NCBI GenBank assembly: GCA_019009955.1
Contig: CM032230.1
Span: 22,125,001-22,189,000 of the forward strand
DNA: 64,000 bases
Direction: 5' to 3'
DNA from: Riptortus pedestris
Lineage: Eukaryota; Arthropoda; Insecta; Hemiptera; Alydidae
Part shown: positions 44,787-55,742 of the stretch, piece by piece
Numbering within the stretch: the stretch's first letter is position 1
Layout of the letters: each line of letters opens with the position of its first letter
Translations under genes and position numbers: made by a program
Notes under the pieces: model-generated
The model's input: only the letters and a program-made list of their open reading frames with translations
Told to the model about the DNA's origin: nothing
The model's database searches: none

Positions 44787-45723
44787 AAAAGTCCGTCACG
44801 CATGGGCTGCGTAAACTAAGCAGATTTCCCACGTGAAGTTTTACAATAGAAAAATTTCACGAAGAGTCAAGCAGTTAAGGAAACGACCGAACTAGCTTTT
44901 GGCGGGAAAGTTACCCGTCCGTTAGCCGCCCAGATTTAATAAAAATGCAAATATCTCGGTTAATATTCAAGATAGGGAATAAATTTATATAATAATATTT
45001 ATAGTAAATTTAATTTGCATTAAGATTGATTCTGTACAATTTTTGGATCCGACGTATAGTAAGTAACGGAGATATTTGGAATTTTCAATATTCTCCTCCT
45101 CTAATCCCCCCCCCCACTGGACCGATTTCAGCCGTTAACGAACTTGATCTTTCTTTTTACATAAAATGCCTAAATATCGATTAGTCTAGACTAAATATTG
45201 ATCGTTACCAAACTCGGAATTTAATCGTATTATGTAAAAAGGAAGATCAAGTTCGTTAATGGCTGAAATCGGAGCAAAGGGAGGGAGGGGTTTAGAGGGG
45301 GGATTTTTGAAAATTCGAAATATCTCCGTTATTATGCGTCGGATCGAAAAATTGTATAGAACCAATCTTATTGCAAATTAAATTTACTATAAATATTGTT
45401 CTATACATTTATTGTGATCTTGAATATTAACCGAGATAATTGCATTTGTATTCTGCGTGTGGTCACCAGTAGGCTATGTTCGGACTTTCTGCCGAGAGCT
45501 CTGACGGGCGTTTCCTTAACTATTCGTCCCTCGTGAATAGGTTTAGAGGTTAGGTTAACTGTTTTTTGGGGCTAGAAACTACTGGGTTATTACGCCCTAA
45601 ATAATGTTTTTAGGTTTAGACATTTCTTACTACTACAGTTGTTATTAGGCAGATTTCTCTATTGTAAAACTTCACGTGGGAAATCTGCTTAGTTTACGCA
45701 GCCCCTGCATGACGGACTTTTTT
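44787..45723. mobile_element. Mirrored HLE composite: two 3' halves, no 5' ends
   Basis: Left half (44787-45180) is minus-strand: AAAAGTCCGTCACGCATGGG, X module and body to CCTAAATATCGA. Right half (45195-45723) is plus-strand: TTGATCGTTACCAAACTCG, body, Z module and end GCAGCCCCTGCATGACGGAC. The joint is the perfect palindrome TTAGTCTAGACTAA (45181-45194). Both outer edges are HLE 3' hairpins. The halves carry different modules (X and Z), so this is not a simple hairpin artefact of one copy. Confidence 0.8.
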
Positions 45724-46305
45724 CGATTCGACGTATAATGTCATAGATATCTTTAAAAGGAATAAAGAAATAAGTAGTTTTATTTTCACCCTCCTCCAAT
45801 ACCACACCCCCACCCTAGTGGATTTTGATTAAAAGCAGGCAGCACAAGTAGATGCTACATTACTAAATATAACAGCTATTCAGCAATTAACAATCGCCTT
45901 TCAAATCTGTGATCATACGTACGACATACTGTAATAGGTAGATTATTTTGAACAGGAAAGTAATGCAAAAACAAAATTAATAAAGAAGGCACTCTTTGAT
46001 GTAGGTAGATTACAATACCCAATTAACATATATTTACACAAGCAAGCACAGACACTTTCAATAGAAAAAGCAATTTAGATAGATTCAAAGAGATGGGCAT
46101 AATTAAATCCATTGATTAGGGTGGAAAAGCTCTAAGGATAAATGTAAAATAGTTATATTATTTTAAATAACTGAATTTAAAGGCATCCCTCTCCAGTCGT
46201 TATAGAGACATTACTTTGACATTAATAACGATTATTCAATATTCATATTGATATATTTATATATCAAATATGAATATATATAATATAAAATATATTTTCG
46301 AGTAA
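45724..46305. other. Unique spacer
   Basis: No gene or repeat recognised. Confidence 0.4.
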
Positions 46306-46690
46306 TGAATAAAAAACGTCCGTCAAGCAAACTAAGCAGATTTCCCTCGTTCTGGAATAATAATTTCGTGATTCTTCGATTATATGTAAAACAAATCCGA
46401 TGAAAAGAAAGAGGGTTAAATAAAGGCTGAAAAAAAGAAAGCGGGAATAACTCGCTTACTAGAAAATGTATAGAACAGTAATTGTAGAACATAATAGTTT
46501 AACAAAATTACGATGTATCCATTTTACGATTCCACTAATGTTTTACTGAGATATTTTGAATTTTCGAATTACCCCCCCCCACACTATTCCATTTCCGACA
46601 CCTCAGCCAACAACAAATATGGCCTTTAGTGTAGTGTCACCTGAAACGGCTAAATACCGAATATGATACAGACCAAGTAAACATTTTCGA
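46306..46690 (-). mobile_element. Decayed HLE copy
   Basis: CGTCCGTCAAGCAAACTAAG and GCAGATTTCCCTCG (about 46317-46346) are a 3' end with the hairpin deleted; 46480-46690 keeps a body outline with a C9 run. Confidence 0.5.
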
Positions 46691-46914
46691 AACATAAACA
46701 TACAATCAAAATTGACACATCACCAAGACAGGAATTCCCATTAATCTCGCATAATAAATGTCTCTTGGAATCAATATTTAAGCTGATTGCTATTGTGACT
46801 TGAGCAGGAGTTTACTGGAGAATGAAAACTAAAAATTTCATACATCTCTGTAAATATGCATATTAGAGAAAACATGAACATAACATATAAAATAAGATTG
46901 CTTCTATGCATCTA

Positions 46915-47040
46915 ATCTACTAGGTAGGATCGATGGAAATTTGAACAAATGTTTCGAAAATCCCTGAGTATCCAACATGAATAACTCATTTTCCTAAATG
47001 GAATACTGCTAAAACTCCGACACGCAGAGACTGGTTTCAC
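46915..47040 (-). mobile_element. HLE 5' end joined to another 3' end
   Basis: CTACTAGGTAGGATCGATGG, CATTTTCCTAAATGGAATAC, TGCTAAAA and then CTCCGACACGCAGAGACTGG without spacer, the same head-to-tail joint as at 33157 but older. Confidence 0.6.
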
Positions 47041-47514
47041 AAACATATATATATATATCACGTGCTTGAGAATATGAGAAGAAACCTGACAATAATTCCT
47101 CTAATTGGAAATGTGTATTCAGGATATTGAATTAAATTTGACAATGAGATGTACAGTGGCTCAGATACTAGAAACCATGCTTGGGGGTATAAGAAAAGCT
47201 GAATACAATATATGCAAATTAATATTCCAGTTAGAGAAAGAAGGCTTAAATTTAGTCTAAACACAGTAAATTTGTGTCATGATTTGGAACGCCATATTTA
47301 TCAACAATCCTACTGATAGGATTTTATCCACGGGGACTACTATAAACAGATTGATTGTATTGATAGAAGCAATAGGTCGTCTTGAATACATTTCGCTTGT
47401 AATAAGAAGCTTGCTCATCGAAACAAATGAAGAAGTAGAAGGGGGGTTATTAAGTGCTAAAAACTAACTTTTCGTTAGTACTAAGAGAATAGAACAACAT
47501 TGAAAGAAATCACA
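47041..47514. other. Unique spacer
   Basis: Short open frames on both strands show no recognisable domain. Confidence 0.4.
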
Positions 47515-47693
47515 TTTCTTACTCAAGGGACGATATTTGAAAAATGCCCACTCATGTCCATCAATCCTACCTAGGAGATAGAATGAGGTCCCATCAAAAT
47601 TACACACGAACATATATATTTGTCTGTTACCGCTCTAGCGGTCGCAATTTTTGCCTTTAAACTCGATATTTAATCGTTTTATGTAATAAGAAG
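47515..47693 (+). mobile_element. HLE 5' segment and core edge
   Basis: ACTCAAGGGACGATATTTGA to CGCTCTAGCGGTCGCAATTT and TAATCGTTTTATGTAATAAG, ending where the next, oppositely oriented copy starts. Confidence 0.65.
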
Positions 47694-48255
47694 AAGTCTG
47701 CGTAAACTAAGCAGATTTCCAATGTAAAGTTATACAATAGAGAAATTTCCTTACGAGTGCCGAACAGAAACGACCATAGCTAGTCCGTTACACTTAATAA
47801 AAATTTAAATATCTCGGCTAACATTCAAGATAGAGAATAAATGTATATACTAATATTTATAGTAAATGTAATTCCCAATAAGATTGGTAAGATAAAATTG
47901 TTCGATTCGACGTACAGTAACGTTGATATTTCAAATTTTCGAAATTCCCCCCGAACCCCCCCCCCCCCTCCCACTGGTCCGATTTCAGCCGTTAACGAAC
48001 TTGATTTTTTTTTTTTTTACATGAAACGATTAAATACCAAGTTTGGTGACGATTAAACAAAAATTGCGACCTCTAGAGTGTCAAAAGCCAAAAAGTATAT
48101 ATATATATATATATATAGTTTTGAACGGACCTCATTTTCGTCATCTCGATAGGATCGATGGACATTTGAAGAAATTCTTCAAAAATCGCGTCTTGAGTAC
48201 GACCTCAATAGCCGGGAAATCTACAAAGCGGCTGAAGGGAAATCTGCAAAAATCA
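47694..48255 (-). mobile_element. HLE copy, X-like module, near complete
   Basis: Truncated 3' end (AAGTCTGCGTAAACTAAGCA), short X module, body with C11 and T10 runs, TA core 48097-48117, 5' segment, ending with a duplicated palindrome remnant (GGGAAATCTAC, GGGAAATCTGC). Confidence 0.75.
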
Positions 48256-48264
48256 ACTTAGATA

Positions 48265-48664
48265 ATGGCTCACATCGGATCAGAGGAAGAGAATTTTGAA
48301 AATTCGAAATATCTCCATTACTGTCGTGTGTGCGTGTTAGTTAACGCTCTAGTGGTGGCAATTTAAGTCCGATCGTAACAAACTCGATATTTAATTTATA
48401 TCGTTTTACGTAAAACAACAGATCTAGTTCGTTAACGGGGACCAGAAGAACGGGAGGGGGTTTCAGAGGTGAGAATTTAGAAAATTCATAATATCTCCGT
48501 TATTATAAGTTAGAAAAATAGCATAGAACCAATATAATTGCTCATTTAATTTTCTATAAAAATGTTATATTAATGTTTTATCTATCTTTAATACTAAACA
48601 ATATATTGGCATTTTGTAGATTTCAGCTCTCAGTAAACCCCCACTTCCCGCGTGACGGACTGTT
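48265..48664 (+). mobile_element. HLE body fragments with a 3' end
   Basis: GTTAACGCTCTAGTGGTGGC, body with GGGAGGGGGTTTCAGAGGTG, GATTTCAGCTCTCAGTAAAC and the end CGCGTGACGGAC. Confidence 0.65.
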
Positions 48665-49138
48665 TAATAAATTAGTCTAAATAATAAGTTTGCATGCGGC
48701 ATACTATAGCCGAGTTCTTTTCCCCCTTACTCCAAATTTTTCTTTATTCATCCAATTATCCCATTTCGTGCCGATTTAGCGACGAATCAGTTATTTACAG
48801 CATAATACCATATAACATATTTAACATATAACAAGTAATTATCATATTTATGTAAGTATGCTCATTTCTGCAAAAAGTTTAGTATTGCCCTACATTATAA
48901 TATTTGTAAAATGTTGTTTTGTTTCAAGTATTGTAATACGCGGCCTATATACGGGCTACAGTCATGTAGTAATTCAAAGTGTATGGTAGGTCTATGTGAG
49001 TCCTTAGATAGCAGTCAGTAAGTATATGTTTTATAGTAAGTCTACAGTTACAGTGTTGGCAGTAGGGTTCGTCTTCTCCAGTAAGTAGGTAAGTGTGAGT
49101 TAGGCGTGAATAGCAAATTCTCAATCTCGTTAAAACTA

Positions 49139-49885
49139 TAGGGTTGGCAAATAAGTCCTTTCGGTTTTTTAAGTTGAAAGAAAACTATTGTATATTTTGA
49201 ACAAAATTTTTATTTTAATCTACAATGTAATGTCCATTATTTTCTATTGCTTTACCCCATCTCTCCATCAGCTGAATAATCCAATGCTCATAGAATGCCT
49301 GTGGTTTATTAGCGAAAAAATGATCAAGGTGCTCTCTGACACCCTGTTCGTTTTCAAACCGTTTTCCACCTAAGTAATTTTGTAGAGACCAGATTAAGTG
49401 GTAGTCACTAGGAGCAAGGTCCGGTGAATAGGGATGGTGGGGCAAAAGATCCCATCCAAGGGCTTACAATTTGTTGCGGGTGACTAACGAAGTGTGGGAC
49501 TTGGCATTATAATGATGGAAGACGACACCCTTTCGATTTGCCAGTTCTGGGCGTTTTCGTCGAATTGATTCATTCAATTTTGTTAATTGTGAGCAGTATA
49601 GAGTGGAATCGATTGATTTACCTTGTGGCAGCAGGTCATAAAAAATCACACCCTTGAAATCCCACCATACAGAAAGCATTATCTTCTTTGGGTGCAATCC
49701 CGCTTTAGATGTGGTTCCAGGTGGTTCGTTGCTAGGTCTCCAAGATATTTTTCGCACCATATTATCGTAGACAATCCACTTTTCATCCCCTGTCACAAGT
49801 CTTTTATGAAATGGATCGTTTTCTTGACGTTTTCGCAGGGAATCGCAAATGGAAAAAAACCGAAAGGACTTATTTGCCAACCCTA
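49139..49885 (-). mobile_element. Internally deleted mariner (mellifera-like)
   Basis: Inverted ends TAGGGTTGGCAAATAAGTCC (49139 on) and its complement ending at 49885, each followed inward by TTTCGGTTTTTT, and TA duplications at 49137-49138 and 49886-49887. 747 bp against about 1.3 kb for intact mariners. The right terminal repeat is joined directly to mid-transposase sequence (ICDSLRKRQ), so the N-terminal helix-turn-helix part is gone. TIR and protein look most like the mellifera subfamily; that is my judgement without alignment. Confidence 0.85.
49215..49880 (-). pseudogene. mariner transposase remnant (D,D34D type)
   Basis: In order: LVTGDEKWIVYDN (first catalytic D), KIMLSVWWDFKGVIFYDLLP, RKGVVFHHYNAKSHTSLVTR, an in-frame TAA at 49464-49466, ALGWDLLPHHPYSPDLAPSD (third D) and YHLIWSLQNYL. 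The second catalytic D is replaced by Y (HHYNAKSH instead of HHDNARPH); spacing from it to the third D is 34 residues. Loss of the N-terminus, the D-to-Y change and the stop make it inactive. A terminal-repeat reading frame supplies its apparent first residues, so the open-frame start is an artefact. Confidence 0.85.
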
Positions 49886-49985
49886 TATTTCTTCTCTTCT
49901 AATTGGCCTTTTTGAGGAAGGCCATTCCCCAAGTTTATGTTTCATTTCTCGAAATTTATTATCAGTTGTGGTAGTCACTCTACTT

Positions 49986-50649
49986 TAAATCCACTCCAAC
50001 TTGATCCTTTTTCAGGAGTAAATTAACTTTGCGTCTTAATAGATAGGTAACTGAATAATTCGTGTGTGATTTCATTCTTTTTCAGAATATATAAAATAAG
50101 ATTTCCCCGAAACAAAAATAAATATTCTATTCAAGGGCTCAGCACTATTTATTTCTCTCTTCCCCGATTAAGCCGGTTAAGAAGCGTTATGTCAGGATAT
50201 TTTAAACTGCCAACAGACTGAACATCCTTTTAAAGACAAGTGGAAGTGGTTGTAAAACTAAAGAGGTGGGTGGGATGCATTTCGCTGTGTAGAGGGAGGG
50301 TTTACTAGAATGCTATATACTATTTATAGCGAATGAACAGCCTCCGTCTATCTAACTCAAGGGGTCTGTTACACTTGTAACAAGGGTCATGATCGTTCAT
50401 CAAGTAATCGCTTTATCACTTAGAATTCTTACTTTTATCGACTTTTGATAACACATCTATCATTATTAATAATCACAAGGCATTTAATATTACTATTTTA
50501 CGTTAAAATAAATAATATCTTCATAGTTACTCATTTCAAATCATGTGAATCCTCTAAAAAAGGGTAGCGTGATAGTACACTCCCAAATTTTGTCCTAATG
50601 GACAGGATAATACATTATGACACAGAAAAAACATATGACCAATTTTATT
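49986..50649. other. Unique spacer
   Basis: No gene or repeat recognised beyond the LINE edge. Confidence 0.4.
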
Positions 50650-51040
50650 ACAAAAAGCAAGCAATTTCCTTCGTGATGTTTAACGATAGATAAATCTACA
50701 TACTGGTAACACAATAGCACCGCCAACATCATGTGAAGAAATACAAACGATAATAAGAAACATCCAGGGAGGAAGCACCTGAAACGTAAATAAATAGGTT
50801 TGCCACCTTCTCACAGGAAAGAAGAACAATTACAGAGATATATCAGAACTTTAATTGTATTGAACACAATTTGCTATATCTAGTACTGTATTTAAAATAG
50901 ATCAGAATACTTTTTACCTCAATCAATCAAATTTTAGTAGTCCAAGAACTTAAGACGGGGGCAGGGCCACAAAAACATATTTACCATAAACATATTTATT
51001 TATCTCATATAATATTATTATATATTTTTTTGGGGGGGCT

Positions 51041-51248
51041 CAGGTTAGCCATGCGAGTTAAAGCGTTGACCTTTATCTCACATGGTAAACCTAGAGTGGC
51101 GAGTTCGATTCTTGCCTGGGCAAAGGAAATTATTTAGTGACGAAATTCATTAAATAACGTCCTAAAATCCCACCCTGGCTAGAAAAGGGTGGTAACCCGT
51201 CCCGATTAGCCTAAGTTGCAAAAAGTGGACGTTAATAAATAAATAAAT
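51041..51248 (+). mobile_element. tRNA-derived SINE, near complete
   Basis: GGTTAGCCATGCGAGTTAAA (A box), GAGTTCGATTCTTGCC (B box), CCACCCTGGCTAGAAAAGGG, GCCTAAGTTGCAAAAAGTGG and an (AATA)n tail. The flanks share ATATATTTTTT (about 51019-51031 and 51249-51259), a likely target duplication within the Y module of the host HLE. Confidence 0.8.
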
Positions 51249-51586
51249 AATATATTTTTTGGTTTATTACATAACAGAGTATTTTATATGTAACATGAGT
51301 AGAAGTAGGGGTTCGCTGAAGGCTGAAAAATGCAAATATCTAGGTTAATATTCAAGATAGAGAATAAACGTATATAACAATATTTATGTACATTTAATTT
51401 GCAATACGATTGGTTCAGTACAATTTTTTCATCCGACGTATGTTCGAATTTTCGAAATCCCCTCCTCCATTCCAACCGGTCTAATTTTAGCGGTTAATGT
51501 ACTTGAATCTCATTTTTACATAAAAGGATTAAATACCGAGTTTAGTAACAATCAAACAAAAATTGTGACCGCTAAAGCGTTAACAG

Positions 51587-51625
<39 letters not shown>

Positions 51626-51836
51626 TTGTTACCGCTCTGGCGGTCGCAATTACTGATATTTAGTACTTTCATATAAAAGGAGAAATCAAATTCGTTAATG
51701 GCTGAAATCGGACCAGGGGGAGAATTTTGAAAATTCGAAATATCACCATTACTATACGTCGGATCCAAAAATTGTATAGAACTAATCTTAATCCAAATTA
51801 AATGTACTACAAAAATGTAATATACATTTACTCTCT

Positions 51837-51837
51837 T

Positions 51838-51887
<50 letters not shown>
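51837..51887. repeat. (TA)n microsatellite
   Basis: About 50 bp within the right half of the composite, not at the usual core position. Confidence 0.95.
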
Positions 51888-51890
<3 letters not shown>

Positions 51891-52369
51891 TTATACATAC
51901 ATTTGGAGTTTTCAGCCTTCAGTATACCCCACTTCTACTCATGTTACATAAACAATACTCTGTTATATAATAAACCACATTACTCGAAGCTTAAATACCA
52001 CATATTATTAACAAGAGACCTTTATTATACGAGGTACATGCAAATTATTTTTTGGTGACCCACCCGTCCCCGTTCAAAGTTCTTGGACTACTACAATTTG
52101 ATTGATTGAGATAATTATTCTGATTCATTATACATTACAGAACTAGATATAGTATCTAGTTTTCAATAAAATTAATCTGTTATATTCTGATATATTTCAG
52201 TAAATGTTTTTCTTTCCGGTGTGAGGTTGGCAGACCTGTTTTATATTACATACGGTTTTTTTCGGGAGGTTCAATTTTTCCCGTTATATAGATTTATTTA
52301 TTGTTAAACTTCAGGGGGGGGGGTGCTTAGTTGACGCAGAAAATGCGTGACACTTTTTCTGTTATCAGC

Positions 52370-52436
52370 TATCAATGGACATTAAAAGAAATTTTGAAAA
52401 TCGTTCCGTTACGGAAAATCCTCTAATAACACGTAT
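52370..52436 (-). mobile_element. HLE 5'-end scrap
   Basis: ATCAATGGACATTAAAAGAA, GAAAATCGTTCCG, then TTACGGAAAATCCTCTAAT. Confidence 0.5.
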
Positions 52437-52847
52437 AGTGAAGCATAGCTGAGTCATAAAGTCAAGGGGTGAACTATGAGGGAGAGGAGAAAGATGGTTA
52501 AGAAGGGTTTGAGAGTGGTTGGAGCGATTAGCATAACAGCTCTGGGGGCCCCACACTCACAGCTCATTCTGCGGTTATTAGGCCTGCGAAAAGTTTGGGA
52601 GGAGCCCTAGCTAATACCTAAAGCACTCCCTTTGTTCGCCACAATCAAAACACCAGCCCTTTCACGGCAGGAACCCAATTACCAAAGCCTCACTACCTTT
52701 CAAGCACCGGGAGTGATGGCTGAAGGTGACGCCAATGGGAAAGGTGTCCTACCTACCGGTAGAGCGTTTTCAAATTCCGTTCTCATGAACAGCATAGATA
52801 TGCACCAGGCTCAGAGGGTGAGAAAGGTAGGATTTAGAGAAGAAAAA
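52437..52847. other. Unique GC-richer island
   Basis: Non-repetitive, more GC than surroundings, with a short open frame from 52632 that shows no domain. Possible regulatory DNA. Confidence 0.3.
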
Positions 52848-53320
52848 TAAAGTCCTTTACGAAAGGGCTGCAGAAACTGATAAATAAACTGGGGTTGCAC
52901 AATAGATGAATCAAACATACTTATAAGACAACACCACCGCGAATATTAAATGAATAAGCACATACTGTAATGAGAAATCTAAAATTGTAATAACCTCGAA
53001 AGGAAAGCGTAATTGTAATCAGACAAGTCTGCCAACCGCTAAGAACTGAACAGATAAATAGAAATATCCTTCACCGGAAAGAAAAATAATTACTGAATAT
53101 AACTAATTACTATATCTGGTACTGTCATTTATAATGAATCAGAATATTTATCTTAATTACTTAAATTTAAGTAGTCCAAGAACAAAAGGAGGAAGGAGGG
53201 GAGGATCAACAGAACGTATTCGTATATGTATCTATGCATATCTAACAAAGTAGAAGTTCAAATAAAACAATATTAGGTATACATAAAAGGTGAGAAATAG
53301 GTTAAGTTACTAGGCATAAT
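52848..53320 (-). mobile_element. HLE Y module with 3' end
   Basis: AAAGTCCTTTACGAAAGGGC, then Y module to AATATTAGGTATACATAAAA; body absent. Confidence 0.7.
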
Positions 53321-53631
53321 ACTAATAAAACTTTTACATAGAACAGAAATACGATAGTCTCACATGAAATAAAATGGTTAACTTACAATTTCTATTATCA
53401 ATTCAAATCATATGTAATTGGAAGATTAAGAAGTAAATCGTAAACATTTAAAACGAAAGAACATAAAATTAAGAAAGCATGGATGGAGAGTGCATCCGAC
53501 AGGAATTTCGTAAGGTATTTAACCTATTTCAAATAGTTAGGTGATTAAGGAAACAACTAAAACAGCATATTACTGATCACAATTCCTCTACAGGAAGTAG
53601 GGTTCTTGTATTTACAAGATTGGTTCTATAG
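53321..53631. other. Unique spacer
   Basis: No gene or repeat recognised. Confidence 0.4.
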
Positions 53632-53838
53632 AAGACGATATTTACTCGTTTTAAGTAAAAGGAAAAATCAAGTTCGTTAATGGCTGAAATCGAACCAGTG
53701 AGAGAGGGGGGTTTAGAGGAGAGGACTTTCGAAAAATCCAAATATCTCCATTACTATACGTAACTTTTCGGTTTTCGTGAAATTTCTCTCTTGTAAAACT
53801 TCAAGTGGGGAAATCTGCTTAGTTTACGCAGCCCCTGT
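53632..53838 (+). mobile_element. HLE body fused to a 3' end
   Basis: AAGTTCGTTAATGGCTGAAA, GGGGGGTTTAGAGGAGAGG and AATATCTCCATTACTATACG are joined directly to CTCTTGTAAAACTTCAAGTG and TTAGTTTACGCAGCCCCTG. Confidence 0.75.
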
Positions 53839-54121
53839 CTCTTAGTTATATTATACTTATTTATATATTTCCTGAGTGAAGTAGCCCTTGCGAGGGGGGA
53901 GTTGATTTTCTACTTGCCTCGTACAGAACTATAATAAATACATTTATAGCAATTATCTCCTATGCAATTTTATTTGTTTATTAAATAAGAACATTCTTGT
54001 AAGAAAAATTAATAACGAATGAGTGAAAATAGTTTATTCAATCTAACGTCGATATTCTGGGACGGCGGAAGTTAATTATAATGCAGACAGAGGAAAAATG
54101 GCCTCACTTCCACATTAACAA

Positions 54122-54430
54122 ATTTTAATTGAAGCGACAGAGCGCTTTCGATGAAGTGCATCATCGACAGTGCAATGTTGAGTAAGTAATTTATCTCTAA
54201 CATTTTTTTAAAGAAAGGATTAAATAGTCGAATAAATAATAATAATAAAATCAGAACAATGACTTTTATTATTTTTTATTGTTCTGACATCACGGTTTAA
54301 TTTGTTATTATTTAGTACTATGAAAGATAGTGTTTAATGGATTGTGTTATTAGTAATACTTTTTAACTGTTAGAGATAGGTTACTTATGGTTTTGGTGAG
54401 TCAATACGGCACTCATTTTTCCTCTACCAG
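54122..54430 (-). repeat. Dispersed ~330-bp repeat, copy B
   Basis: Inverse orientation to 37255-37612, with the same ordered blocks (AAGCGACAGAGCG, GATGAAGTGCATCATCG, AACAATGACTTTTATT, GAAAGATAGTGTTTAATG, AACTGTTAGAGATAGGT). It has an additional internal inverted pair around 54253-54292 (CAGAACAAT / ATTGTTCTG). Confidence 0.65.
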
Positions 54431-54710
54431 CCAAGATTATTTAGTATTGTTAATAAACATACTATCAATTTACTCATAGTTATGTCAATAACTGATATAA
54501 CAGTGATTTTCTGATAAAACACTTCTGTAAATTTCCTGAGTGCTTCACTGCAATCATAGAATCAAATTCTATCCACAACAGGCCATCGGTTTGTTGTTTT
54601 CATAACTGACTTTTGGAAAAGTTAATTTTCGTTTGAAATCAGTGCACAGTCATGTATGAGATAGGTGGAAGTCTGTTTAGTAGTAAAATCGCACGGTCTT
54701 ATGGATTTAT

Positions 54711-55742
54711 TAGTCAGTTTAAATATACGTTAATTAAGCCATGTCCTGTTAATAATTGTTTTGTGTCAGTAGGTGTTTCTTCGGGGTCGGGACTGAAAGT
54801 CTTTAAATGTTGTCCTTTATTTGATTTTGTCCAATGTTGTTCTCATTTGATAATGTTGTTTTTTTATAAATTATATATATATATGTATATAAACCTTATT
54901 GCTCTCTTGTGCAATTTAAATATAAAATATGAATTTTTGAGTTGCCCCAGTGCATACGTAACCTGCAAATTAACCAATTTTGGAAATGGCCTAATAATTG
55001 AGTTTCCAAAGAGATTTTCTTAACGCATTTCAACAAGAAACAAAGCGATTTTAGTTCCTTAGTGCATTCTATAATAATACCAAACCCACCCAAGGGTGTT
55101 GTCCCAAGTTAGGTCTAGAGATCATCCGCTCTGCTGACACCATAAACATCAGCGTTTATTTCCTTAATAATCCCTTACTCTTTTCCTCTCCTTGTCGTTT
55201 CCCCAGCAGCTGTAGCCTGTTACTCAGCTTCAATGTAATTGGGGGACTCGGGAAATAGATCACGAGTTAAAGTACTAGACTTCATTATAATTTGGGTAGC
55301 AGTTTAAATTAAAATCCTAAGTTTTCAAAATTGAGGGAAATAAATCACACTTGAAAATGAAAACTTCTGCTAAGCCCTCATATTCGGGCGCCAGTTAAGT
55401 ACGAAGTAGGCGTGGAAGCCTTTTTAAAAAGCATTGTTATCGATAACAACACTTACAAACTTAAAATTGAGCAGAGTAACAGGCTACAGCTGCTGGGGAA
55501 ATGACAAGGAGAGGAAAAAAGGAATGGATTATAAAGGAAATAAATGCTGAGATTGAGATGTCAGCAGAGCCGGATGTTGTCTAGACTAACTCCAGACCAA
55601 TCCTTAAAAGTACATCATGGCAACAACATTGGACAATAACAAATAAAGGGCAACATTTAAAGACTTATATTAGGAAAATTATTAACAGGACATGGCTTAA
55701 TTAAAGTGTATCTAATCAAATTTAAACTGACTTATAACTCAT
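54711..55742. repeat. Large imperfect inverted repeat
   Basis: Left arm 54711-55235, right arm 55469-55742 in reverse order. Matching blocks: GCCATGTCCTGTTAATAATT, AAGTCTTTAAATGTTG, CAATGTTGTT, CGCTCTGCTGACA, CCTCTCCTTGTC and CCCAGCAGCTGTAGCCTGTT. The left arm has about 250 extra bases (about 54845-55105). The spacer holds CATATTCGGGCGCCAGT. Either a foldback-type element or an inverted duplication. No supported gene. Confidence 0.75.

Larger units (their letters stand above)
48945..49978 (-). pseudogene. I-like LINE C-terminal fragment, split by a mariner
   Basis: Minus strand, before the mariner: VTTTDNKFREMKHKLGEWPS then SKRPIRREEI; after it: VLTRLRICYSRLTHTYLLTG, EDEPYCQHCNCRLTIKHILT and DCYLRTHIDL, then a TAG at 48945-48947. 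This is the tail found after the RNase H domain in I- and Loa-type non-LTR retrotransposons (RRExVLTRLRIGHTRLTHxxLL...C-x-x-C...HIL-x-x-C). Removing the mariner and one TA restores an unbroken frame across the joint (EEIVLTRLR). A frameshift lies upstream near 49980. The 5' bulk of the LINE is absent. Confidence 0.75.
50650..52352. mobile_element. Mirrored HLE composite with SINE insertion
   Basis: Left half (50650-51593) is minus-strand with a worn 3' end, Y module and body to ACCGCTAAAGCGTTAACAGA. A TA tract (51594-51620) is the axis. Right half (51621-52352) is plus-strand: TTGTTACCGCTCTGGCGGTC, body, another TA run (51837-51887), Y module (CCACTTCTACTCATGTTACA, CTTTCCGGTGTGAGGTTGGC) and a worn end (GCTTAGTTGACGCAGAAAAT). 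No 5' end remains. Confidence 0.75.

Noticed and set aside
54652..55023. 123-residue protein starting MYEIGGSL.
   Set aside because: It lies across one arm of an inverted repeat and a TA run; the other arm does not keep the frame.
55380..55400. Start of a full LTR retrotransposon at the primer-site match.
   Set aside because: No direct LTRs and no gag or pol reading nearby; an 11-base match can occur by chance.
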